This document shows, in pieces, positions 44,808 through 57,036 of a DNA stretch of 60,000 nucleotides. The notes beneath the pieces were generated by a model. The model saw only the letters and a program-made list of their open reading frames with translations, was not told where the DNA came from and searched no databases. This DNA is from Cryptomeria japonica. Lineage: Eukaryota; Streptophyta; Pinopsida; Cupressales; Cupressaceae. A program made the translations under genes and the position numbers. The DNA lies in contig NC_081406.1 of assembly GCF_030272615.1 (NCBI RefSeq), positions 245,205,218 to 245,265,217 on the forward strand, given 5' to 3'. The first letter of the stretch is position 1. Each line of letters begins with the position of its first letter.

Positions 44808-45528
44808 TGTTAGGTCCTAGAGACAACTGAGAGGGGGGGGGGGGGTGTGAATCAGTTGTCAAATAAATTCAAACCAAAACAACTTAACCAACTTAATCCT
44901 TAATACTGGTAAACCAGTTAAGTATGTCAATAGACAGTTTTAACAGTTAATTGCTATACTGGTAAAGATTAATGCATGAAACATAAACACAAAGTCATCC
45001 ACAACACATAACACCAATATTTGTACATGGAAACCCTGTAAGGGGAAAACCACGATGGGAAACCTTAACCACAATCAGATGATACTACTATAGATAATAA
45101 GTGTACATAAATGGGGTCTGCACATGCAGAAAGACCAATAGCTTAGAGCTCACTGCTCAATCACAAAATGGGAGTCACACTGACTACAGTTGGATGGTTA
45201 AATCCAATGAGAATGTACTGCACAAAATAGCATCTTCATATCCTGGATTCAGTACTAGTGTAATGCTAATATGCTTTCACAAAAACCTAGCTTCACCTTC
45301 AAATGATGTCTTCGTGTATAGCTCTGCTTAATCTCGCATATACCTTCACACAATCCTTTTTCGCATTCCACACTTGATCTTACAAATAAAATCTTACATT
45401 TATACCATAACCTAAGACCAATTTTAGTAGGTCGGCTCTACAAGATATTACAATAAAAATATTTTACAAATAATATAATATTTGATGCAATAACCGATTG
45501 AACATGTCAGCTTAATGCATTTACAACA
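44808..45528 (-). repeat. 5' LTR of element E, truncated
   Basis: 721 bp matching 39235-39950 of the 3' LTR. Similarity stops near 45528 at TTTACAACA, so the outer ~330 bases are missing. On the minus strand the present edge happens to read TGTTGTAAATG, again a TG start. The G run (12-13 G) at about 44833 is longer than in the 3' LTR. Confidence 0.87.
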
Positions 45529-45530
45529 AT

Positions 45531-47112
45531 GGTACTTCAAATTCTGAAAGCATTCAAATATGGGTTCATTTAAATCTAAAAATAAAACATTATCCGAACT
45601 TACACACACATTTTTATCTTCAAAAACACTTTCATTTTCAGATTCATGACTGAAGTATATAACTTGGTCTCCTCTTATATCATCTTCACAAGATGAATAA
45701 TAATAATTCTCATAATCATCATCAGCTGCATGACTAGCATTCATTTGTTGATCATAAAAAGATGAAAAAATTGTATCAAAACCATTCTTATTATGAAATT
45801 GATCTTCATTGTTCATTTGTATACCTTCAAGGTGTCAAGAATCGAACTCAGTGTCCTCGTAATCAGCAGCGCCACTCCATTCTAAAACACATTCATCACT
45901 GGGTATACTTGCACTGAAAACATTATCAACATCATTCGCAATTTCATTTTCAGCTTTATTAGACTTAAACAAAATCTGATTTACCTTATATTGCACATTT
46001 TCACTTGCATAATCAACAACATTTGGTGATCCTTCAATATTTGGTATCGCAACATTAAACACATTAGCAATATGTAAAGACTAATGGTTATCATCCTCAT
46101 TAATTTCATTATTATTACCCTTGGGAGATACATGATTTACTTCATAATTGGCAGTCACATAATCATCATAACCGGCATACAAATCAAATGGTACATATCC
46201 CTTATATATGTCTATCCCTGTATCAGCATTATCACAACAATTCCCATTGATCATTCCATCATTACTATGAGAGACAACTGACATTAACAACAAAGATTCT
46301 TGACTCTCATTTAAAATTGATTCACATATATCAGCAAAACCATTCGGAACAACAGGGCTTGACATATTTTGACACGAAATGTTTTGATCAGTTTCAAATG
46401 GTATTTCACCATTGAAGGTGCTTTGACAAGAAACAACAGCAGACACAAACCTCTTTGAGATCCCAAATTTCAAATTATTTTCAATGTCCCTAGTTGTGTT
46501 AAAGGCTTCATACAAAGTTTTGGGTTCTTTGTTTCTCAATAAGAAACCCATCTTCTCGTCAAATGCACTCATATAGATATCCAGACATACTTTATCATCA
46601 AACTTATACTTTCTGGAAATTTTAGTCAATGTTTGTGAAAACCTGATATTAAATGTTAGTACCAATTCATCTTCCCTGATTTGTATGTAAGTGAATTCTT
46701 TTAGCATATCATAATCACTCACCTTTTCAGCGAATTGGTCTATGAAGTTTGAAATCAATTCCTCCCATGAGGAAATACAATCTACTGGCAAAAAGGAAAA
46801 CCAATCCCTTGCATCCTCTTTCAATGATTGTACGAATAACTTCATGCACACATCTTCTTGACAAATTTCAAACTCTCCCATCAAATCTGAAAATCTTTTA
46901 ACATGTTGACATGCTGATTCTGATTTCTTCCCACTAAATATGGGCAAATATTTTCTAATTTCTGTGGGTATGGGATTTCGGTAACCCGAAACATCTTTGA
47001 AATTTAGAGCATAATACTTCAGACTGAAACATTTCCTATTACATGGTTTTGACACTTCACTAGGCATGGTCATATGTGGAAATACGCGAGGCTGAAAAAC
47101 TTCACTACTCAT
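45531..47112 (-). pseudogene. Element C gag (gypsy type), two in-frame stops
   Basis: One frame runs from MSSEVFQPRVFPHMTMPSEV (47112) to LDLNEPIFECFQNLKYH (45531), with stops TAG at 46081 and TGA at 45835. The Retrotrans_gag domain is clear: CMKLFVQSLKEDARDWFSFL, SSWEELISNFIDQFAEK and FTYIQIREDELVLTFNIRF. The tail is acidic and Asn/Ser-rich (NNEINEDDNH, DDDYENYYYSSCEDD). There is no zinc knuckle or protease after it. The frame is broken at 45531 by element E. Gag would assemble particles for this non-autonomous element. Confidence 0.85.
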
Positions 47113-48059
47113 TTCTTCCTACTCCCACAGATGATTATATAACCTTTGGATAGAACAATGGAACATGTCAAGCACATATCCTTTTCAAATCTTTTCATAA
47201 CATTGCTTGACACAAAGCTTTCCAAATTTGCATACTATGGAAGAACATATACAATGGACATTCAGTAGAATAGATATGCAAATAAATTTGTGATTCCTCT
47301 CTTTCCCTCTTTATTAGTGATGTTCACTTAATGGGAAAACTACATTACTCATTCAAATTTTCAGAACAAACATCTTGCATTGAAACTTCTGAAAATACCT
47401 GGGTGTTTGCAGCTATAAAACTTGTAGATCTGAGCATTTATTTCAACTTTCAGCACTGTCTCTTACCTCAGAGTCGCCACCTCTTGCATAGAGGACATTT
47501 TGAACAGCAGAATGTCATTCGATCACAAATTCAATTCTTTACTTACTCCTTTAATCTCACTGCAACCAACACTCCTCCAAGCCAAAAACATATGGATTTG
47601 GGAAAATAACACCAAATCTATGTGTATCTTTCTGCACTTTATTATCAAGGATTTATGATGAAGAATTCATGTGTAAATCTGCATTAGCATTGATAACTAA
47701 TATCTCTGCACTATATATATAAAACCATAAAACCTTAGGCAATACTAATTGCATAGACATTCAACACTGGTATGAACCATAGAGTTGCCACCCAATAAGG
47801 AATTGGGGAAAAATTTGCATACAACTGCAAGAACTTGCTCACAACTCAGCAACACGAATTTACTGTTACTCCTTCATAATATATGACATGAAACAACATA
47901 TCATTCTACAGACCAAGAACAAAGAACATTTTCTTCACCACAAAATCACTTTCAACTTTGTGCATATACAATGGACAGACTGGCTAGATATAAAATTGAC
48001 AGGATGAGGGATACATTCAACTTCTAACCTTATCAATCAAACATTTAAATCCATTTATT
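47113..48059. other. Element C leader between gag and PBS, no gene
   Basis: About 950 bases without a supported gene. This is the 5' leader of element C on the minus strand. A 92-codon plus ORF (47331-47609) has no recognisable feature. Confidence 0.65.
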
Positions 48060-48076
48060 CCCCAGCAGAGTCGCCA
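48060..48076 (-). other. Primer binding site of element C (tRNA-Arg type)
   Basis: TGGCGACTCTGCTGGGG on the minus strand, four bases after the LTR. This PBS is known from Ogre/Tat-lineage gypsy elements and fixes the orientation. Confidence 0.85.
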
Positions 48077-48080
48077 TTTT

Positions 48081-51000
48081 TGTTGTTCACCAAAAGTGAT
48101 TAACCCAAGTACACCTGCAATCCTTCTATAAAATGGCCAATTTCAGTCTCTAAAACATATCAAGGCTTGGACAACATAACATAGGACCCTAATTGATCCT
48201 CTTGCACTTTAGGTTCTGCTAGACCTAGGGGGGGACACCCTTTTGATGCATGAAATAACTCATTTACTCACCATGACAGCATCAATGAAGCAGATAAACC
48301 ATTCCACAAGCTCAACAAATTAGATAACACATACAAATTAGCTGGATCTTGTATAAATAAAGGGTGAAACAGAGCTTTGGAAGGATAGAACACAAACCCC
48401 TAAACATAAAGGGAAATAGATTTGTCTTTAATTTGTAAATATGAAACTATCCCCAAATCTGCAAGACCAGTGCCTTGTTCATTGGGCAACAAAGTCACAC
48501 AAAGAATTGCAAATGTGTATCCTAGTTACAAATTGGTTTTCCTTGAACAATATTCCTGCATTAACACCTTATACTAATGCATTACTCAATTCCATTCACA
48601 GAATTATCAAATCTGGGACACATTCCATTATTCATGACTGATTACAGAGTTTAAAGCCTTCATTGAAGGATACCTATAAACAAATCACACAATCTCCTTG
48701 AAATTGACAAATTTCATCCTCCTTGAGGATTCAATTCATAATAATGAAATACATACATAGAGACAATAATATGGGAAATTTACTCATGCCTGACACAAGT
48801 AAGATTTGCAACTAGAAAAACAATTTGTCATCCTGCAATATAATTTTTGTACCCTGAAACAAACCAAAGAATTTTACAAATTTGGGTCAAGAAGTTCAGA
48901 ACTAGAAACCATGAAAACTTGAGCACTTCCTCCAAAATTTTGGAACCCTTACAATGAGAAGAAAATTGGAATAAGGAGAGGGAAAAAGATTAGGTCTGCA
49001 ACCGAAATTGCCAAGTGTCTCTCTTTCCAACTGAAATCTGTTTCCATTCTCTCTCCCATCGAAACTGCTCTCAAAATATCCAACATTTGTTGAAACTAAC
49101 TCCATAACTGTATTTCTCATCCCCAGAGCTTTCCGGCGATATATAATACTTGCCTATTTGACCAAAAATAGACCTCTAGGTGAATTAATCCACTTTATGT
49201 GCACATCCTTTAAATTTTTCAATTTTTTATATAGTTTCAACTATATACTTAATCTGGTTTTAACTTTGATTTATGGCCTGATTTTGCCCTGACGCCCTAC
49301 CACGTGGCAGTCTCTAATTGGTTGATGGGATCCACTAGGATGATGCCTCACTGATTAGCCACCTGGACTGCCTCATCACTGCCACCTATGCACCACTGGA
49401 CTGCCACATGTACACCACCTCATCGCCACATCATCACCACTAGATGGGACCCGTGAGTTGGACTTCCACCTAGACCTACCACCTGTATTTCGCCATCTCG
49501 CGATGGCTAACAATCTTGCATCTTCGGGTCACAAAGTCACGCGAGCCGTTGGATCCCCTGCAACCTGCATGCTCTTTAACTCTTCACGATCCGCCCTAGA
49601 TTTTCACCATTTCTTAGGGCTTAACTCGCGAGCATCTCCCCTTCACGAAGTCGTGACAACCGTTAGATCTCCTGAATTTGCATGGTCTTTAACTCCTTTC
49701 GTTGTTTCGTGAACCTTAACTGGCGAGCATCTTTGGCTTGTGAATCCACACGCTTCGTTGATCTCCTTGGAACATGCTCAAACTTTAAGCTGCCCTTTCA
49801 CTACAAAACTCACCTGCCTCAGGATTTGTGCCTACGTGGGGTCCACCTGGTTGCCACTTGTCGGCCTCCTTAAGTCACCTCGAGAAGCGCACCCACACGT
49901 GTGGGGTCCACTTGGGTGCCCATCAGCACCTTGCATCAAAAGCCTCTTGACACTTTGACATATTACTTGTGTGGGGCTTTGGTTATAAACATCAAAATTA
50001 TCCATTCCCCAGTCAATGTGGGATAAAGCCTCAAGCCTGGCACTGCAAGTTTTGAGGGTTCTCTAAGTGTTTTTTAATGGCGCCTTGTCTGGGGGTTTCA
50101 ATGCTACAATCATGCAGAGGAGGAGAACTACAAGGTCGTGGCATTAAGCAACACACTTGCTGATTGCAATTGATGAAATTTTAATTGAAAACCCCTCTTT
50201 CATCAGCCACGTTTCATTTGCTAAAAAAAACATTTCATATCATCATCCACACAGAGGAGGGGGGGGGGGACTGATTTCATTTTGATTTCAATGGCTAAGC
50301 AACCACGTGAGAGGTGAGGTTTGGGTGGAAGCCTACCAATTGCATTAGCTTGGAGTTTTAACCTACCCTTTACCATGCCACGTAGAAGACAAGGAGGAAT
50401 CTTGGTCTTTACACCTGCCCATAGCATTTGCCTTTGTTTAATGTTGTAGTCAATCACGTAGCCTGTCAATTTGTTTTTTGGCTTCAATGCTTCCCTTTCA
50501 TTAGAAGTTTTAATCTGCCATGCACAAGGAGAATGTTGGTAGAGTCATGAAGTTTGGTTATACACATGCCACCGGCTATTGCTTGAAAACTTATTTTAAA
50601 CCCCTCCCAACAACCACGTTTTACTCCATACACACAGCAGTGATAATTTTGGCATTTTCATATGCCTCTGGCATTAGCTTGGAAGTTTATAAATGCCCAC
50701 TCTAGCTCACAACAGGGAGAACTAGAAAATTCATGGAGTTTGGACATACACCTGTAGATTACATTTGATTTGGAGTCTTCATTGTGTTGCTCACCCTCGG
50801 GAGGATTTGCTAGCAATTGAAACTTGCTATCACATTTGCTTTGTTTGGAGTTTCTCACACATGGACAAAGGATTCTCATTGAACTCCAGCAAATGGATCC
50901 ATTAGTGATGGTGTGACAACAACTGTGTATGCTCCATCTCCACAGTGTTGTAGCCATGAAGGTGTGCATTGTTCTTGATAAGATAATATGAACGCCTTTG

Positions 51001-52331
51001 ATAGCCTTTATGATTGATATGAATTCCAATACCATGCAAAAGAACTATAGATTCCATCAATTAAATATCACTCATTTAAATGTTCTAAAATTCTCCTAGT
51101 AAACAAAGTTGCCAATAAAATCAATGTACGAGCATGAGCCAGGTCGGGCCCCAAAGTGGGTCTGACTAAAAAAAATTTGTTTTAATTCAACTGACCTTAG
51201 AAATGCTTCAGGAACCTTAAAAATACCTCTGGAATCGATCGGCGCCATTTTCAGATCATCAAACTAAGTTTTGCAACTTTCAGGCACTTGTGCCACATTT
51301 TCACATTTAATCGCGAAGACGTAATTTTCAAACCAGTCAAAACACCTTTCTGGACAACACCATCTGCCAGGCGTGTACTCTGATATACAAGCATGAACTC
51401 TACCAAACTATTTTTCATGATGAATCCCAAGTGAAGAGATATTAATTGTCAAAAATGACCAACTGGCTTTGTCGGCATTGCGGACTTGATGAAGTCAACA
51501 TTCAAGCAACACATGATGCCTTTCTTAAAAATATCAAACAATCTTCGCAGACCCTCAAATCTAAGACATAGGTACCTTGAAGTACATATCAAAACTTAGA
51601 ATTCACAGTTTGACCAAAAGTATGACTGGGTGCAAATGGTGCGCTCATGAAAATGGCTACTTTAACTGATACGGCAATGAAAGTACGAAATACTAAAACA
51701 GATGGCCTAAGAAACCTTTTTGAAAATCGATCAACCGGATTGGTAGGAGCTTGAAACTTAGAAAATATATTGTCATTTATATCAACAATAGCTTAGAACA
51801 AACATTTTGACATAACACTCACTGAGGCAACTTTTACACTTATGCAAAATAGGGCTCCGACTAGGTCCTGAAACAAGGACTTGTCAAAACATACAAACTG
51901 CAAACAGATCGAGCTTGGTAAACTGAGCAAATGGATTCATAAAGACTTGAAATTTTGCAAGCTAACTCACATTTATTCATAGAATTGACTCCAATTTTAA
52001 ATTCTTCATGACGATCAACAGGGTAGAAGATATAAACACCCAAAGTAGGCTACTCAATAAAATCTGCATATGTGCCTAAAATGCACTTTCAGCTCACCGC
52101 TTGAAATGGGTACCTGATAAACTGATCCAAATTGAATTCTGAAAGTTGCATATCACTTCATAGGCCAAATGAAAGGTGTAGGACACATTTCGCAAGCCTT
52201 ACCCTTTGAAAATCAACTAGCTCCATTTTACCCTCTCTCTATTAGGCCATTCAAACTTACTTATTTGGGAATGCAGAACAAATTTTTTAAATGGGCCTCT
52301 AAACTTGACTCAAATTTAATGAGTCCCAACA
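48081..52331 (-). repeat. 5' LTR of element C
   Basis: 4,251 bp, same ends as 33944-38179 (TGTTGTTCACC and GTCCCAACA on the plus strand). The promoter-like CTATATAAAAAATTG on the minus strand is at about 49228-49242. A G run of 9 lies near 50262. Long LTRs of this size are typical of the Ogre/Tat group. Confidence 0.9.
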
Positions 52332-53077
52332 TGAAACTCTGTGTTGAAGATTTGTTCAAAATATCCAACTGAGAGAGAGGACATAGCCAAGGTGCTATGC
52401 AAGTGTAGTTGGCAGCCTAATGTATGCAATGGTCTATGCAAGGCCAGACATTGCCTAAGCAGTGGGAGGACTAAGCCAATTTATGAAAAATCTAGGAAGA
52501 ATGCATTGGGATGTTGTGAAGAGAGTTTTAGATACCGGAAAGGTACCTCTCAGTATGCTCTATGTTACCATGGAAATTTGGTTGGGTTGTAGAGGAATGT
52601 TAGCATTCAAGGATATGTAGATTCTAATTGGGTAGGGAACATTGACAACAGAAGATCCATCAATGGATATGTATTCACGTTGAATGGTGCTTCAATAAGT
52701 TGGATGAGCAAGTGGCAATTTGTAGTCGCTTTATCTACTACAAAGGCAAAGTACATGGAAGCAACTCATTCTTGTTAAGAGGTTGTTTGGCTTAAGAAGT
52801 TGTGTTCTGATGTTGGGTTTAATGCAGGACAAATTTCTATTTGTTGCTACAGTCAGAGTTCCATTTGTTTGGCAAAAATCCTACTTTACATGCTATGACA
52901 AAACATGTTGATGTGCACTATCACTTTGTTCGTGACATGGTGGAAGATAGAAAGGCTAATCTAGAAAAGGTGGATACTTTGAGGAATGTTGCAGATGCAT
53001 TGACAAAACCTGTGAACACAACAAAGTTCAAATGGTGTGCAAATTTTATGGCCCTTGGAGCCCATGATTCTCACTAA
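52332..53077 (+). pseudogene. Element A RT end and RNase H
   Basis: Element A resumes with KLCVEDLFKIS, then shifted pieces (RKNALGCCEESFRYRKGTSQ, YALCYHGN), GYVDSNWVGNIDNRRS, GYVFTLNGASISWMSKWQ, VALSTTKAKYMEATHS and a C-terminal KHVDVHYHFVRDMVED and VADALTKPV. This is the RNase H and the usual end of copia pol. There are several stops and frameshifts. Confidence 0.87.
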
Positions 53078-53114
53078 TCACTAAGTGTTCTGGAGATACT
53101 AGTAAGTTATTTGT

Positions 53115-53126
53115 CAAGTGGGAGAA
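53115..53126 (+). promoter_or_regulatory. Polypurine tract of element A
   Basis: CAAGTGGGAGAA directly precedes the 3' LTR start TGTTGAGAATGGG. A single tract, unlike the arrays of the Sirevirus-like elements. Confidence 0.8.
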
Positions 53127-54396
53127 TGTTGAGAATGGGTGTCTCAAACTTACTGGTTGAAATCTCGAGAAGATGTTACTTGGTCTCTGAAATGAGCAGT
53201 TTGGTGTGGATAACATTCATGTTATTAATCATCTTTGAAGGGAAATGAATAACCTTCGTGTTATATACACATTAGAGAAGGAATGTGCAGAGCATTGCAG
53301 GATAGTGGGGAAAGGAAAATTACTCTATCCCATTTAACCCCATGACCTATAATAAGGTTTGACAAATAAGGCACGGGATAGCGGGAAGAAGGAGACTTGG
53401 TCTCCCTCTCGTCACCCCGTGGGACTATAAAGACCCAATAAGAAGACTGACGGGGTAGCAGAAGAGAGACAAATTTGTCTTCCCTGCCACCCCATGAGGG
53501 TTGTTTGGAGAACTCAAGTGTAGTGCGGGATAAAGTCGAAGGGCGAAGAGAAGTTTCTTCCTGCCACCTCGCATGGTGAACAATGATCAAATAGTGATGT
53601 TGCAGGCTAATAAGGAAGCAAGGAGGTCTTCTTTCCCCACTATCGTGCAAGTAATCTGAGGGTTCCCAAGGAGCACTGTAGGCTAACTAGGGGAGCAGGA
53701 GACATGCTCATCCCACCATCCTGCAACGATGTCAAAAGTTACTTCAGGGAGAGTTAAGCTAAAAGCAACAGAGGTTGGGACCACAAACTAATGTGAAATG
53801 AATTGATGAGTTGTATGTAGGTGATTGGTGGAAACTGGAATGACTTAGAGGAAGTGATGGAGACAACATGGCATGTTATTGACAATCTAAGGAAGTTCGA
53901 TAGTTGGAGATGTGATAATTGAATCGAACTATTTTTCGACAAAGACATATAAACATCTAGAAAATAGTTGAAGAGAGAGAGTTGGTCATGTTGGATGATA
54001 GGTTGATGAGATATTGATTCTTGTCATTATGCAGAGAGGTTGAGTGTCAATCGGTAATTTTGTAATGTTGAATTGAAAAGCCGATTGTGAACATAATCTT
54101 CTAAATTGTTGCTACTCGAACATATACTAGATCAAAAGCTTGAAAATCCATAACTTGTATGTAAATAGTTTTTTACTGTAATACAAGAGATTTCTTTGGT
54201 GTGTGGGTTTCTCATTCATAAGGGTTTTCCCACATGAATTCTGGTGTACTACTCTATGATTGTGTTTTTTCATGTTGCTCAGTTTATCTTGTATTGTGTA
54301 TCTTAAGTTGTTGTAATACGATTTGAAACACATATCTGATTTTATCCTCTAAGAAATTAACATTTGGAAGGCATTTTACACTTTGCTTTCCTTACA
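53127..54396 (+). repeat. 3' LTR of element A
   Basis: 1,270 bp matching 8072-9372; followed by CCTTT (54397-54401), the second copy of the target duplication. The ORF at 53261-53650 is the same LTR shadow as at 8310-8625. Confidence 0.92.
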
Positions 54397-54401
54397 CCTT
54401 T

Positions 54402-56329
54402 TACAATTTGGCCTTGAAAAAATACATGTGCCTTACCCATAAATGGTCATGTCAGAGGCCATCCATGGTTGTAGAACTATGAGAAAGTATCAACGTGCAC
54501 CCCATTAAAAAACTACTAAAGCATGAAGGAAGAAACTGATAGTTGATGAGAAAGAAGGAACCAGGAACATGTCAATAGATTCAACGCTTCTTGAAACAAC
54601 TAATTAATGTAACAAAGATTCTTGAAACTGGGGAAATCTTCAACTAGCCAGAACTTAGCCATGTTAAGTCCAATTTTCTCCAAATTTGAATTATAGATGC
54701 CCATTTGGCTATTTATGTAAGATATAAGGCTCAAACAAACCCTAGACTTAGCCAATTTCTAGATTTTTTAGTTTTGATGATTTAGCTAAGGAAAAGATAG
54801 GGGAATACTCAACCAAGAAGACTTTTCAACTTGGTGACCTATTTTGAACTATATGATCAGTTTTCATCACAAGGACCACAACCTATAGGTAGAACAAGGC
54901 AAAATGCACATTAAATTTAATGAGGTTCCAATGCATCCATCACTTGATTACCTTGTACTAGCTCATTGTGGGTGGATCCTACACCTTGTATTTTGTCTTG
55001 AGTTGCTTGTTGAGAACTTAAGGATTGTGAAGTAGGATGTTTGATTCACATTTATTATAATAATGGTCTCACGAGTATACCAATAATAGTTTATTATTGT
55101 AGCATTGTTGTAGAAGAAGACTACCTCTAGAGCATAGTTTCCTACTTGGTTGAAAGTGTCGATCTCAATATTAAGGCGTGGAGCTTAATATTATAATATA
55201 ACTATCTTGTTGCTAGAAATATATTAGTTTCAATCTTTGGAGGAAGGATTTTCTCAAAATGGTCTTCTTAAAGTAAATCAATCTCTCTCTTTTGTGTGGG
55301 TTTTCTTTTCTTTAGTTCTTATTATATGTGATTTATGTAAATATGTTGCTAGAATTATGTAGTATGGTTAAATTAGCAAACTATCTATGTTTCCTTACAC
55401 GTAATATTTATTTAGTATTAAATTTTATCTATAATTTTGATAATAGTAGATCATATTCATTTCTTTTGGTATCAAATCCTACTTTAGGGCTAAAGGAGGT
55501 GAAGTGCTCCTGATATTATTTATCCTTATTTAAGTGAGAGTCAATTGTGGTTGGTCTTGTTTCTAACAATGTTATGTGAGAACTTATAGAATGGAGGTGG
55601 AGGGGATCAATTGAAAACACTTTGAGCATTCATTGTTTAAAATTGAGGAATTACTTGATCATGACAAGATTATGGATCATGTTTCTATTTTCCTTAAGAG
55701 TTAATCCCTATACAATTAGACTTAATCATGTAGAGGATTAGAGCTCTTTATTGGTATTTTGGATTATTCCTTGGTTATGTGCCAAGGGTTGTGGAGTTGG
55801 TCATTTAGTGTTTTGGAGATCGCAAATATGTCCTTAGTCCTTTTGGATGTGTGTAATTTCATTTTATGAATTCAAGGTGTTTGAAAATATGGATTCTACA
55901 TCTGTGATATTTCGTAATTTAGAATATGGATCCTTAGTTGTATGATTTGTCGGTGATCTATATTTGTTAAAAAAATTAGGTCTTTAACTATTAATTTTTA
56001 AAATATTGTTTTGTAGAGTTGTGGAAGATTATTTTTTAAGATTATAATTCCTACAGGTTTTCTAGATGGATACAAGTTTAGGTTTGCATGCATGCTTTCA
56101 TGCTTGGTAATTTACTAACAACTTATCCTATTAAGTGCTCTAATTGGAACCCTTTTAGAGCTCATGTGCCAACATTGGCCAAACAAAGGATCTTAGGGCC
56201 CTTACAATTATTTGAGCACACACTCAATGGCCTCTTGGCCTTATTACAAAACTAAAAACATGATTCCAACATCCTGGAAACAAACTCAACAAAAATTGCT
56301 AAGTGCCCCTGCAACATACTCCCGGGGTA
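54402..56329. other. No recognisable gene; flank between elements A and D
   Basis: About 1.9 kb, A/T-rich, with only short ORFs. I found no LTR pair, PBS or conserved motif. The last 170 bases (about 56160-56329) may be the 3' end or LTR of element D, as they follow its chromodomain on the minus strand, but no boundary can be shown. Confidence 0.55.
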
Positions 56330-57036
56330 GGAAAAACTCAAGTCCCTTGAGTGGATAGGGCTTGAACAGTGGTTCCATGTTGTGGTATATCTTCTTCAGA
56401 CATCCATGTAGCTTTAGATTCAGGGAGACCTCCATTTAACTATGTAGTCTCTATGGACTCCTTTCCTAGTCCTTTTGACAATCTTGGAATCCAAAATGCA
56501 ATCCAATGTCGCTGGTTGACTTGGTGGTAGGTCTTGTATCCAATTTACATCTATAGTAGCAGCGGTCTCTTCTTGGTTAGTAATTGACTAAGTTCCCTTA
56601 TACTAGAATAAATCACATACATTAAAGATTGGTGATATACACAAGTTTGGTGGTAGGTCCACCTCATAGGCATTGTTGCCATACTTATGCACAACCTTAA
56701 GAGGTCCAATATTATTCATACATAGTTTTCTATGCTGCCCCTTAGGAAGTTTATCCTTTCTCAGGTAGGTGATAACTAGATCACCTACCTTGTAGTGTAC
56801 TTCTTCTTGTTATGTTTGCTTGTGTCTTGTATTTCTCATTTTTCTACTGCAATGTTTTCTTAACTTGTTCATGGATATCCTTCATATTCTCTGCAAAATT
56901 TTCACCTTGAGCACTCCTATGGTCCATAGAATTTAGATCTCTGATTTCTAAAATACCCCTTGGATGACATCCATATACAGTCTCAAATGGACTCCGGCTT
57001 GTGATCCTATTGACAAAGTCATTGTTTGATATGCTC
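56330..57036 (-). pseudogene. Element D integrase C-terminus and chromodomain (broken)
   Basis: Read on the minus strand in mixed frames: SPFETVYGCHPRGILEIRDL and AQGENFAENMKDIHEQVKK (end of the gypsy integrase core and GPY region), VGDLVITYLRKDKLPKGQ and NNAYEVDLPPNLCISP, then ILDSKIVKRTRKGVHRDYIV and KWRS, a chromodomain. Chromodomains at the integrase C-terminus define chromoviruses and direct insertion to certain chromatin. There are stops and shifts throughout. RNase H and the catalytic part of integrase are missing between this piece and the RT at 57037. Confidence 0.75.

Larger units (their letters stand above)
39235..45528 (-). mobile_element. Element E: Sirevirus-like copia nested in element C
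   Basis: On the minus strand: 5' LTR (45528-44808, shortened), PBS, gag, knuckle, protease, integrase, RT, RNase H, polypurine array, 3' LTR (40287-39235). Pol motifs ([16 protein letters not shown]) and the multi-copy polypurine tract are Sirevirus-like and close to element F. It is the least damaged pol in the window: about four stops or shifts. The 5' LTR lacks its first ~330 bases, and no target duplication is visible, so one edge was altered after or during insertion. Confidence 0.9.
33944..52331 (-). mobile_element. Element C: gag-only gypsy-like element with 4.2-kb LTRs
   Basis: Two nearly identical LTRs (33944-38179, 48081-52331) bound it; CGAAA at 33939-33943 and TGAAA at 52332-52336 are the target duplication with one C/T change. 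On the minus strand the right LTR is followed by TGGCGACTCTGCTGGGG, a tRNA-Arg type PBS known from Ogre/Tat gypsy elements, then a gypsy gag. No protease, RT or integrase is present. Leaving out the nested element E, the internal part is only ~3.6 kb, shorter than one LTR. This matches non-autonomous gag-only LTR elements (TR-GAG / LARD type). It relies on enzymes from elsewhere. Confidence 0.87.
8072..54396 (+). mobile_element. Element A: Tork/Tnt1-like copia split by nested insertions
   Basis: The LTRs at 8072-9372 and 53127-54396 match each other and are flanked by the same five bases, CCTTT (8067-8071 and 54397-54401), so they are the two ends of one insertion. The pol order and motifs ([27 protein letters not shown]) are of the Tork/Tnt1 type. 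The coding sequence is cut at 11466, 15377, 32559 and 33943 by four insertions totalling about 40 kb. Without them the element would be about 6-7 kb. LTRs look roughly 80% alike by eye, so it is old, and every gene has stops or shifts. Confidence 0.92.

Noticed and set aside
54402-56329. Possible host gene between elements A and D
   Set aside because: Only short ORFs without motifs, no splice-supported gene model that I could build.
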